From Apium graveolens (lineage: Eukaryota; Streptophyta; Magnoliopsida; Apiales; Apiaceae): DNA of 64,000 nt. Position 1 is the stretch's first letter. Each line of letters begins with the position of its first letter. The position numbers were made by a program, and so were the translations under genes. The notes below the pieces were generated by a model. That model ran no database searches. It was given only the letters and a program-made list of their open reading frames with translations, and had not been told where the DNA came from. Below, one piece after another: positions 22,543 through 32,848 of this stretch. The stretch covers positions 228,869,739 through 228,933,738 of the forward strand of contig NC_133656.1 of NCBI RefSeq assembly GCF_009905375.1, given 5' to 3'.

Positions 22543-22800
22543 CTAGGAGGACTGGTAGAGTAATTGTTCTTCGAACTGAATGGGATGCCCTCCGATGGCA
22601 TAAAGGGGAGCCTCGTTGCAGGGCTCTAGTTGCTCTCCAGCCAAGTTCATTTTGCAGTAGGTTTTGTGGAACAGTATGTTGGCTGAGCTACCTGTATCCA
22701 CAATCACTTTCCATATCTTGTTTTGCCCGATGATGGGATTGATGATTAGAGGGTCCTCGTGCGGGTGAATGAAATCCTCGGTGCTGAAGGTCATGGGCAT
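22543..22800 (-). pseudogene. pol: Gypsy aspartic protease fragment
   Basis: It processes the Gag-Pol polyprotein. The active-site motif VDTGSSANILF is intact at about residue 34 of this frame. The frame is shared with gag upstream, interrupted by stops near 22816 and 22966, and shifts before RT. Confidence 0.8.
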
Positions 22801-22965
22801 ATGGGGTTTTGCCTATTCGAACTGATAGAGATTGTACACTTGTCGGGCATACTTTTTCTTTGTTGTCTTACTATCCTTATCCAGGATGCTTCCCCCAGAT
22901 ATAGTTTTTACTTCGCCCCTTATCATGTCCCTTCGCTCTGGCTCATCGGCCTCTACCTCCTCCTC

Positions 22966-23371
22966 CTAGTTCTCATTCGGCCCCAACCTATCTCTCAGAT
23001 CTCGGACGAACTGATTAAGCTCGTCGTCTTTGATCATGCGCTCAATGAGATTTTTGAGGTGATAGCACTCATCGGTGTTATGCCCCTTGTCCCTGTGATA
23101 ATCGCAGTATTTATCAGGGTTCTTCTTGTGGTTTGGGACCTTCATTTTGGCGGGGCGGACAAATCCTGGTTTGCCCTTGATCTCATGGAAAATCTTGGAG
23201 ATCGGCGCATTCAAAGGAGTGAATACGGCCGAATCTCTATCTCGTCGCTGTTCGGCCCCACGATCCGCTTCTTTCCTTCCTTCTTTCCTGCTATCCCTTC
23301 GGTCAAAGCCTGATCTTGAGCCCTCATATCTGTCGGTTCGCTTTGATCGGTCGTCTCTTCTTGAATCTTTA
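22966..23371 (-). pseudogene. gag: Gypsy gag, C-terminal part
   Basis: This is the continuation of the gag that begins at 50883. SIRE-A sits between the two parts. It holds a basic Arg-rich stretch and the Tat-type zinc-binding segment YCDYHRDKGHNTDECYHL (C-x2-H-x4-H-x4-C). A stop occurs at 22966. Joining at the TACCC target site keeps the frame in register with the part at 49823-49860. Confidence 0.8.
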
Positions 23372-23376
23372 TACCC

Positions 23377-23967
23377 TGTTAGATATATTTGATAATGTCA
23401 TGGCTAATATGATTTATGTTTAGTTTTCAGATCTTACTTAAACAGGATAAATCAGTACTTACTGGAAGTCAGGACTTAAGGATATCAGTACTTATATTAT
23501 CAGGAGATAATCATCAGAAGATGGATATCAGAACTTAAGTACTGAAGGACGTTCAGATAAGGACAGCAGCTGATTAAAGGAAAGAAGATCGAGATAAACA
23601 TAAGAAGAGATATGCATGAAGAAGGAGTTCTATGAAGAATAGAATGCTTGGAAGAAAAGATATCTGATTGATATATTTTAGGAAGCAGAATTATATTCCA
23701 TATCAATTAGTGATTATCTTGTAATTGTGTAGTATATAAACACAGACATAGGGTTTGCACTATAAGTGTTATTATATTCGAGAAGATTATTCATATAACC
23801 CTAGCAGCTCTCGTGATATTTGTTCATCACTGAGAGGTAACAGTTCCATACTGTAACCGAGTTTATTGTTTCAATAAAGTTTGTTTTCTGTTACTTAAGT
23901 TATTAGAGTTCGATTTGATTGTACTTTACACTGTATTCACCCCCTCTACAGTGTGTGTGACCTAACA
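23377..23967 (+). repeat. 5' LTR of SIRE-A
   Basis: It is 591 bp. The promoter TATATAAA is at 23733-23740 and a poly(A)-signal-like CAATAAAG is near 23872. U3 holds three ATCAGTACTTA/ATCAGAACTTA words, which are the complement of the AAGTTCTGAT word repeated inside the element. Confidence 0.95.
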
Positions 23968-23969
23968 AG

Positions 23970-23981
23970 TGGTATCAGAGC
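23970..23981 (+). promoter_or_regulatory. Primer binding site of SIRE-A (initiator tRNA-Met)
   Basis: TGGTATCAGAGC starts two bases after the 5' LTR. It is the standard Copia primer site complementary to the 3' end of initiator tRNA-Met. Confidence 0.9.
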
Positions 23982-24023
23982 CTATCTGTTAACGCACATA
24001 CAGTTTAAGATCCAAACACAATC

Positions 24024-26361
24024 ATGTCTGACACAGAAACTCCAACTAAGCCTACCAAAACTGAAGAACCTCCAAAGACACAAATTCAAAGTCAGTATGA
24101 GACCATCAGAGTTCCCATACTGAGACCATCTGAATATGCCATATGGAAGGTGAGGATGACCATGTTTCTGGAAGCTACAGATCCAGAATATCTTGATAGA
24201 ATCAAGGAAGGACCTCACAAACCAACCAAGCTCGATGTTGCAGTTGCAGGTGAAGCAGCAAAGACTGTACCAAAGGAGAAGAGTGATTATACTGCTGAAG
24301 ATATCGCATCAATTGCTAAGGATGCTAAGGTATGACACTTACTGTATAGTGCCATTGATAATGTAATGTCAAACAGGGTAATTAACTGCAAGACTGCAAA
24401 GGAGATATGGGATGCTCTGGAAACAAGATGTCAGGGAACTGATACAATTAAGAAGAACAGGAAGACAATACTCACTCAAGAGTATGAACACTTTGACTCA
24501 AAGGCTAATGAGTCATTGACTGATTTATATGATAGATTTGTCAAACTCTTGAATGATTTGTCATTGGTTAATAAAGAGTATGATCTTGAAGATTCAAACC
24601 TTAAATTCCTGTTAGCTCTTCCTGAATGCTGGGATTTGAAGGCAACAACAATAAGAGACAACTACAATCTTGATGAAACAACTCTTGATGAAATTTATGG
24701 AATGCTCAAGACTCATGAACTTGAGATGGAACAAAGAAGCAAGAGGAAAGGAGGAAAGTCAAGGACAGTTGCTCCTAAGGCTGAAGAAGAATCCCCCAAG
24801 GCAGCTACCTCAAGGAAAGACATGGGTAAAGCTCTTTTCACAAAGTCTGATACTGAGTCATCAAGTTCTGAGAGTGATGATGACTCAGATTCTGAAAGCT
24901 TACCTGAGAGTGATGCTGATGAGGAGATGATGAAGCTGTGTGCTCTTATGGTGAAAGGGATCACAAAGATTGCATACAAAAAGTTCAGGAAGGGAAAGAA
25001 GTTTTCCTGGAAAGGCACAAGTTCTGATAAGAAGAATTTCAGAAGATCTGAGGGCAGAGTAGGAAAGTCTGATAGAGGAGATTATACCAATGTCAAATGC
25101 TATAACTGTGGAGAGAAAGGCCACATATCTCCTGATTGCAAGAAAGTGAAGGGTGACAAAGGCAAGGCTCTTGTCACAAAGAAGAAAAGCTGGACAGACA
25201 CCTCAGACTCTGAAAGTGAGGAGAATTATGCTTTGATGGCAAATGCTGATAAAGCAAGTGCTGAAAGCAGTTCTGAAGCTGCTGAATCAAAGGTACCCCA
25301 GACTACTTATGCTTTTCATACTGATGATATTAATGAGTTGAGAAGATATCTTAAAACCATGTTTGTTAGTTATAGAGATCAAACTTTAACATGTGAAAGA
25401 TTAACTTCTAAAAATCTTGCTTTTAAAAAAAGAAATGATTTCTTAGAAAAAGAGTTAGTTATGTTCCATCAAACTCAGAAGGATGAAGATGATGCTTTTT
25501 ATGTTAGGGATGAAGTGCTAAAAATGAATGAATCTCTAAAAACTGAGTTAGAAAATGAAAGAGAGATTATCAGGACTTGGACTAACTCTGGCAGAACAAC
25601 TCAAAATTTGCTAAGTAGTGAAAATTGGAAAGAGTGCTTAGGCTATGGAGAGGATAAGAATGATAAAGGAACTGTAGAAATTAAGCCTGTTGTTAAGCAA
25701 AAGCCAAAGTTAAAAACCTGTTAAGTTTGTAACTGTAAAGTCTGATAATGAGAAATTAGAAGTTAAAGAGGAATTAACTTCTGACAAACTAAAACAGGAA
25801 AAGACAGCTGAAGTAAACATAGGTTTAATGACAAAGAAGTAGCTTAAGCATAATCTGAAAGATGTTAAGAATACAAACAAGGTAAAATCACCTAGGAAAA
25901 ATAGGAATGGAAAGGAAGGTATGAATAAAAGCAATGATTATAAGCCTGTTCCTAAAGCTCCTAGGAAAACGTGTCATAACTGTGGAAGTTCTAAACATCT
26001 AGCTTCTTTTTGCAGGAAGAATAAGAATATAAACTCCTTACCTTCAAAGTCAGGAGTTAAGAGTCAGTCTGTTAGATATAAGCCACAAAATCCTTGTTTT
26101 CATTGTGGTAGTTTATGGCATTCTATTTATACTTGTAAGGAATATCATAGTTTGTACTATGATTATTATCAAATAAAACCTTCTTTAAAGAAAGTTTCCA
26201 TTATTCATTCTAGTGTAAATTCTGATTCAAAGTCTGATAGTGTAAATTCTGATAAGAAAAATGTTAACATAAACTCTGATGCTAAATCCGCTGCAAATGT
26301 TAACAAACTTGATAAGACCAAAGGATCCAAGCAAGTCTGGGTCCTTAAAACTAATCATTAG
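24024..26361 (+). pseudogene. gag: SIRE-A gag
   Basis: Capsid/nucleocapsid protein. The N-terminal region contains the Copia Gag pattern (WKVRMTMFLEATDPEYL, then KEIWDALETRCQG and LDEIYGMLKTHELE). A first zinc knuckle CYNCGEKGHISPDC lies near 25098, and two more knuckle-like motifs (CHNCGSSKHLASFC, CFHCGSLWHSIYTC) lie near 25975 and 26096. Breaks: a TGA at 24333-24335, a frameshift near 25717 within an A-run, and a TAG near 25842. Acidic Ser-rich linkers coincide with many copies of the TTCTGAT word. Gag and pol are in the same frame, separated by TAG and TGA at 26359-26373. Confidence 0.88.
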
Positions 26362-26373
26362 TGGTCTTTGTGA

Positions 26374-29300
26374 TTGCAGGGCAACAGGAAAAATATCCTA
26401 TTTCTGGGCAGTGGATGTTCAGGACATATGACTGGAAATAAAGCCCTGCTATCAGACTTTGTGCAGAAAGCTGGCCTAAGTGTTTCTTATGGAGATGACA
26501 ACATTGGAAAAACATTGGGATATGGCAATATCAATCTTGGGAATGTCATCATTAAAGAAGTAGCTCTGGTCTCAGGACTTAAACACAAGCTGCTGAGTAT
26601 AAGTCAAATCTGTGACAGAGGTTATCATTTTGATTTCTTTGAAGAACATTGTGAAGTTGTGAGTAAATCTAAAGGCAAAGTTGTTCTGAAAGGATACAGG
26701 CGTGGTAATATTTATGAAGCTAAGCTTTCAACAAGTACTGATGGTTCTGCAATCTGTCTGATGAGTAGAGCATCAATTGAAGAAAGCTGGAATTGGCACA
26801 AGAAACTCTCTCATTTAAATTTCAACAATATAAATGAACTAGTCAAGAAAGATCTTGTGAGAGGACTGCCAAAGTCAGTATTTGCTCCTGATGGCCTTTG
26901 TGATTCTTGTCAGAAGGCTAAACAAAGAAAATCCTCATTCAAGAGCAAGACTGAATCATCAATTCTTGAGCCTTATCACCTACTACATATTGATCTATTT
27001 GGTCCAGTAAATGTCATGTCTATTGCAAAGAAGAAATATGCTATGGTCATAGTGGATGAGTTCACTAGATACACATGGGTGTATTTCTTGCACACAAAAA
27101 GTGAAACTGCATCTATCTTGATTGATCATGTCAAACAACTGGATAAATTGGTCAAAGATTCTGTGAAGACAATAAGGAGTGATAATGGCACTGAGTTCAA
27201 AAATTTGATAATGGAAGAGTTCTGCAAAAACCATGGAATCAAGCAGGAATTCTCTGCTCCTGGAACTCCACAGTAAAATGGAGTTGTTGAAAGGAAGAAT
27301 AGAACTCTCATTGAAGCTGCACGTACAATGCTTGACGAAGCAAAACTTTCAACCTATTTCTGGGCTGAAGCTGTGCAGACTGCTTATTCTACTCAAAATG
27401 CAACACTCATTAACAAGCAAGGAAAGATACCATATGAGATGGTGAAGAAAAAGAAGCCAAATTTGAAGTATTTTTATGTATTTGGATGCAAGTGTTTTGT
27501 TCTCAAGACTCATCCTGAACAGCTATCCAAATTTGATCTAAAAGCTGATGAAGGAATCTTTGTTGGATATCCACTTTCCACAAAAGCCTTCAGAGTCTAT
27601 AATCTGAGAACAAGAGTGGTCATGGAATCTATCAATGTCTCTTTTGATGACAAGAAGATTACTGGACTTGAAGATTTTATTGATCATGATCAGCTGAGAT
27701 TTGAAAATGAAGACTCAAATTCTGATACTGAAAATCCTGACAGTCTAAGTCCTGATACTGTAAACTCTGATGGATTAAACTCTGATGGTATTGAAACTGT
27801 GGTGACTACGCCAAATAAAGATGCATCTATGCAGGGGGAGCATACTCAAGATCTTACCACATTTCAAGAAGCATTAGAACATACATCTGGCTCTTCAAGT
27901 TCTGATTCGTCAAGTTCTGATAAGTCAAGTTCTGATAGTTCTGAAAATCTAAATTCTGAAGAATCCAACTCAGAGAGCATAGTTTCAGGGGGAGCATCAG
28001 AAAATGAAAATGAAGACAACATGGATCATGGGGAGCATCCAGTTCTAGAGAAAACCTTCTATCTGCAAGGAAGTGGACTAAATCACATACACATGATTTG
28101 ATAATTGGAAATCCTGATGCAGGTGTCAGAACTAGAACAGGTACTTCAAGCGAATGTCTTTACAATTCTTTCCTCTCTCAGACTGAGCCAAAGAAAGTGG
28201 AAGAAGCTCTTCAAGATGCTGATTGGGTGCAAGCAATGCAGGAAGAGTTAAATAAATTTGAAAGAAACAAAGTCCGGACCCTAGTGCCAAGACCAAAGAA
28301 TAGATCTGTTGTTGGTACAAAGTGGGTATTCAGAAACAAAACTGACAGTGATGGCATAATTACAAGGAATAAGGCAAGGTTGGTTGCAAAAGGATATTCT
28401 CAACAGGAGGGAATTGATTATGATGAAACATTTACACCAGTTGCTAGGTTAGAAGCCATAAGGATATTTTTGGCTTAAGCTGCTCACAAAAATTTTACTG
28501 TCTTTCAAATGGATGTAAAAAGTGCTTTTCTCAATGGAGAATTGGAGGAGGAAGTATATGTTGAACAACCTCCAGGCTTTGTAGATTCCAAATTTCCAGA
28601 TTATGTCTACAGGCTAGATAAAGCACTTTATGGACTTAAGCAAGCTCCTAGAGCATGGTATGAGACTTTAGCTCAGTTTCTTCTGGAAAGTGGATTTAAC
28701 AGAGGAACAATAGACAAAATACTGTTCTACCTCAACCATGGAAAGGACTTACTTCTAGTCCAGATTTATGTTGATGATATCATTTTTGGGTCTACAAATG
28801 ACAGACTGTGCAAGAAGTTTGCCAAACTGATGCAGTCAAGGTATCAGATGAGTATGATGGGGGAACTTAGCTATTTTCTGGGCCTTCAAGTCAAGCAGAA
28901 TGAAGAAGGCACTTTTATTTATCAAACTAAGTACACCAGAAACTTGCTGAAGAAATTTGGAATGCAAGATTGTTCAAGTGCATCCACTCCCATGGCCACT
29001 GCAACAAAACTGGACAAGGATACTGGTAAATAAGTAGATATTACTGATTACAGAGGTATGATTGGCTCTCTACTCTATCTAACTGCTAGTAGACCTGATA
29101 TCATGTATGTTACATGTCTTTGTGCAAGATTTCAAGCAGATCCAAGAGAACCTCACTTAACAGCTGTAAAAAGAATATTCAAGTATCTTAAGGGAACAAC
29201 TGATCTGGGATTGTGGTATCCCAGAGAATCAGATTTTAAACTAATAGGTTACTCAGATGCAGATTTTGCAGGTTGCAAAATTGACAGGAAAAGCACAAGT

Positions 29301-29723
29301 GGAAGCTGCCAATTTCTTGGAGGCAGATTGGTTTCTTGGTTTAGCAAGAAACAAAAGTCAATTTCCACATCAACTGCAGAAGCAGAGTACATTGCTGCAG
29401 GAAGCTGTTGTGCACAGATTCTTTGGATGAAGAATCAGTTACTGGATTATGGGTTAACATATTTCAAAATCCCTATTTACTGTGATAATCAAAGTGTTAT
29501 TGCTATGACAGGTAATCCAGTTCAACACTCAATGACAAAGCATATCAGCATCAGGTACCACTTCATAAGGGAACATGTGGATGAAGGTACAGTGGAATTG
29601 TACTTTGTTCCAACAGATCAACAACTAGCAGATATCTTCACCAAACCATTGTGTGAAGCTACTTTTACAAGATTAGTAAATGAACTTGGAATGGTTTCAG
29701 GTTCTTTTTCTAAATCTGCTTAG
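26374..29723 (+). pseudogene. pol: SIRE-A pol (protease-integrase-RT-RNase H)
   Basis: Domain order is Copia-type. Protease is present but the catalytic Asp is Gly (FLGSGCSGHMTG). Integrase shows the HHCC segment ending CDSCQKAKQRK, then IDLFGPVN, RSDNGTEF and NGVVERKN. RT follows with [20 protein letters not shown] and [10 protein letters not shown]. RNase H has [29 protein letters not shown] and a final IFTKPLCE. Breaks: TAA at 27274-27276, a frameshift near 28090, TAA at 28476-28478 and TAA at 29031-29033. It is clearly dead. It is homologous to the SIRE-B pol but distinct. Confidence 0.92.
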
Positions 29724-31055
29724 TTTTGTTCTGATGCATCAGACTTTATGATCAGTATTTACAGAAATTACTCTCTTTGTGTATTTTGTGCTTAATTAAA
29801 AACTTGCTTAAGTACTGACTATTGTCTGATGTAACTTTCTAAACTCTGATAGTGATATGTCTGTTTAGGTAACTATTCAATCCTATGAGGATACCTGTGC
29901 TAGATGCTGACCTAGTAATCTTCAATATACTAATGATCCCATGTTAGAAGTAATTATTTCTGTGGAAATCTATTGACACAAGCAAATTCTGATATTGAGC
30001 TTAGTTGAATTTACTTTGTCTATCTTATTACTAAGTCACAAACTAGAATAATGCTACTCATATGTTAAGTTCTGATGCTAGTAAATCTGTTGAATGTACT
30101 AAGTGCTGATAAACCTCACTTATCAAAAGAAAAAGAAAAAGAAACAAGGATTAAAAATCAGGTACTCCTTTGAGATCTAGAGAAAAAATGTGGAAGGGAA
30201 GACCCAAGTGCATTGCTGGTATTAAGTGATATGCATCAGAAAAGCAAATAAAATATTTTCTTGGTGACTTTTCACACTCTATGATTACTGGAGAAATACT
30301 CTGATAATAGCATAAATTCTGATAAGCAGTCGTGACTCACTTACACTGAGAAGACACTGTAAAATGGAATTTAAAAAGATGCACAAAATTAGCACAAAAT
30401 AGTTGAGGTGGACTCAAGCATGAATTCATTCAATAGTAGGTTTCAGAATAATGACAGGTTTTTAGTAAAATTTTAGTTATGCCTTATTTCTAAGATGTAC
30501 TGAAGTGAATTAGACTTTACTCTTTGTCTGATATTTAGCTTAATGCACACACTAAACACTCCATATGAATGATAAAAATAACTGTGGTGATCTATGTCAT
30601 TTTAGATGAACAGTTTCTGTGTCACATTGCATAAATTCTGAGGACAAGTTCTGGTTGCATGTTCTGATGATTAAGTTCTGAAGAATCTTAATCACAATTT
30701 GTGTGAGGACATACTAAGATAGGCATTCATTTTTCGAGTTAAGAAATCATGTTCTGATGATTGTTAAGTCTTGATATTAAATTTTAACTCTTTACTTGAC
30801 TTATTTGTGGATAAAATTTAAAAACAGTCTCAGTTTAAACCAGAATATGTTGAAGTGGAAGATTAACAGTCACTATGTTTAGGGATAGTGGTACTCGTAC
30901 ATGCACAGTTAATTTTTACTTGCTACTTGAGCGCATTAAACCATGTTTTACCTTTCTAATGACTGTTTTTCTTTTTCTAAGTCTGGGGAGACGAGGTAGA
31001 ATTAATTCTACCTGTCAGCATTAAATTTCTTTGCGTCTCCTGGCATTCTCTTGCC

Positions 31056-31063
31056 TATATAAA
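31056..31063 (+). promoter_or_regulatory. TATA box in the SIRE-A spacer
   Basis: GCCTATATAAACAACC lies 77 bp upstream of an ATG in strong plant initiation context (ACACCATGG at 31140). The intervening leader has no ATG. This resembles a complete core promoter inside the retroelement. Confidence 0.5.
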
Positions 31064-31139
31064 CAACCATTTCACATCAGCTTTCCCATCAAATCTTTTA
31101 TCACAAACTCACATTCATAATCTTTATATCAAAAACACC

Positions 31140-31410
31140 ATGGTAAATTACAATATGTTTTTGAACTATGAAACATTTAACATGAAGCTGAGCTGTGAAG
31201 CCTGGCAGCAGGGAATTGCACGTCACTGCCATTCCTGATGAGATATGGGACTCAGTTCCCCAGGAGGTACTCACCCACCTCCTGTTCTTCTACATGGACT
31301 ACCATCTCCATCTGGAGCGATTGGAGGAGGAAAGGCTGGAAGCTCTCCGCCAGCAAGAGCGAATCATACGACTCGCTATTCTGTTTGTCGAGAGTAGGAA
31401 GAAGAAATGA
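31140..31410 (+). pseudogene. Small unknown ORF between SIRE-A pol and ORF3, frameshifted
   Basis: The ATG at 31140 opens 32 codons to a TGA near 31238. A second frame (31195-31410) takes over with an amphipathic, Glu/Leu/Arg-rich stretch (YHLHLERLEEERLEALRQQE) that looks helical, and a basic end. One indel around 31200 would link them. I recognise no family. Its position downstream of a TATA box suggests a minor accessory gene or a captured host fragment. Confidence 0.35.
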
Positions 31411-32042
31411 TTCATTTTCTTCTTCCTATTTTTCTTCATCGTCAGCCTTGCCCTGCTTCTTGAGGTAGGACAAAGGATGTTGACGTTAGGTTTAACAGCT
31501 TAGGACAATCTTGTAAAAGTTCTGATGTACTTTAAATTTCATGAATGTATTCTCTCAATATATTAATGAATTTTTTTTTGCAAGTTCTTGTCTCTGAGAT
31601 GTTCTGAAATGTATTAATAAATCCTGATAAATATTCATATTCTGATGACCATTATAATCTAATTTTAACTTAAGTTCTGATTTTACATTATCAGTACTTG
31701 TTCCCTTGATTCATTTTGGTCATTCTCACTCGAATTTTATTTTCAGAATATTGGTGTTGTTAGGAATGTATGTGCATTAGTTTGATGATATGTTTAACAA
31801 AATCCTTAAGTAGAAATTTAGTGTCTGTAGCCTCAACGGATAAGACCACTTTGGCTATCCGTTGATGGTGTAGCTTTACTTAGAAATAAGTCTAGTGTTG
31901 TAGCATATTTCAGTCTCTGTATTTAAAATGTAATTCTTGGAAGTTGAGAGAAACTATGAGTCATGTTGACTACTAGATGATATGCAGATAGGAAGGCCAA
32001 TTGTAAATACTTCATGCCTTGTAATTTTGTATAAGTGAAGTG

Positions 32043-32190
32043 GTATCAACGGATGACTTAAAGACCTTCAACGGATGAGAAGCTAAGCTTCAACGGATGT
32101 CTCTAAAGCTTCAACGGATAAAGTCATCAACGGATAACATCCTTCAACGGATGAGTGCATCAACGGATGAAAGCTTCAACGGATGTTCTG
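32043..32190 (+). repeat. TCAACGGATR array in the SIRE-B LTR
   Basis: Eight copies of TCAACGGAT(A/G), all in the same orientation, are spaced about 16-24 bp apart, followed by a degenerate GCCGTTGAT near 32203. CAACGG fits the MYB core recognition site YAACKG (known for MYB proteins in general). The array lies about 230 bp upstream of the TATA box, where U3 enhancers are expected. Confidence 0.85.
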
Positions 32191-32413
32191 ATGATTAGCC
32201 GTTGATAAGGGGTAGTTGTACCTACAAACAGAGGCACATGGGTTGATAGAGACAACTGAGATGTGGTAGCCGAATTTCAGGAACAACAGAAAAAGCAGCC
32301 GTTCTTCTCTAGTACAAAGATGCAATAGTCAACAAAGTACTGGAGTGAACAGGAAAAGAAGCAAGTGAAGATCTTATTTTATTACTGTATTTTATATTGT
32401 TCTTCACTTGTAC

Positions 32414-32436
32414 ACTTGGTAATATAAAAACCAAGT
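32414..32436 (+). promoter_or_regulatory. TATA box flanked by an inverted repeat, SIRE-B LTR
   Basis: ACTTGGT and ACCAAGT form 7-bp arms around AATATAAAA. A second perfect 10-bp inverted repeat (CAAGTGAAGA at 32362, TCTTCACTTG at 32401) lies just upstream. This is the best candidate core promoter. The same structure is in the 3' LTR. Confidence 0.5.
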
Positions 32437-32789
32437 AGAAGCTAGTAATTAGATGAGAGATTTTCCAGAGCTGTTTAGAAAAATATTGAGAGAAAATTCA
32501 TCTAGTTTGTACTAGGATGCAGCTGTGATCAACATTGTTTAATCACAGATTTTCTAAAATACCATCTCTGGTGGAACAACAAATCCACCAGAAAAGTTTT
32601 TAAGGTCTGTTGTGTTCTTTACATTTGTGCTTGAATATATATCTGTCTGTATTAGCTTAAAGCAATTCACACACTTGTTCTTCTTGAACACACAACTTTC
32701 ATAAACTGCTCAAAACTTGAAAAAGTTTTGAGATTTACATTCAACCCCCCTTCTGTAAATCTCATTGTTAGTCCACTAGGAATAACAAT

Positions 32790-32801
32790 TGGTATCAGAG
32801 C
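32790..32801 (+). promoter_or_regulatory. Primer binding site of SIRE-B (initiator tRNA-Met)
   Basis: TGGTATCAGAGC follows the LTR after two bases, as in SIRE-A. Confidence 0.92.
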
Positions 32802-32848
32802 AGGCTCTTGACATACAAAGAGTTTAAAGATCTTGGAATCTAACAAAG

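Larger units (their letters stand above)
29724..31757 (+). other. SIRE-A pol-ORF3 spacer, left part
   Basis: A two-kilobase non-coding spacer, rich in the word TTCTGAT (about 17 copies with variants). It contains one promoter-like site and a small broken ORF at 31140-31410. SIRE-B is inserted at its right end, at GGTGT. Confidence 0.7.
31758..32787 (+). repeat. 5' LTR of SIRE-B
   Basis: It is 1,030 bp, about 75% longer than the SIRE-A LTR. It contains a motif array at 32043-32190, two isolated motif copies at about 31839 and 31856 (an inverted pair), and a TATA-like region at 32414-32436. Confidence 0.96.

Noticed and set aside
22759..23313. 184-codon plus-strand open frame with hydrophobic stretches
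   Set aside because: It is the complement of Gypsy gag/protease, whose minus-strand frame carries the zinc-binding and DTGSS motifs.
32043..32190. CRISPR-like array of regularly spaced repeats
   Set aside because: The repeats are 10 bp with uneven 6-14 bp gaps inside a plant LTR. There are no cas genes and the word also occurs throughout coding regions.
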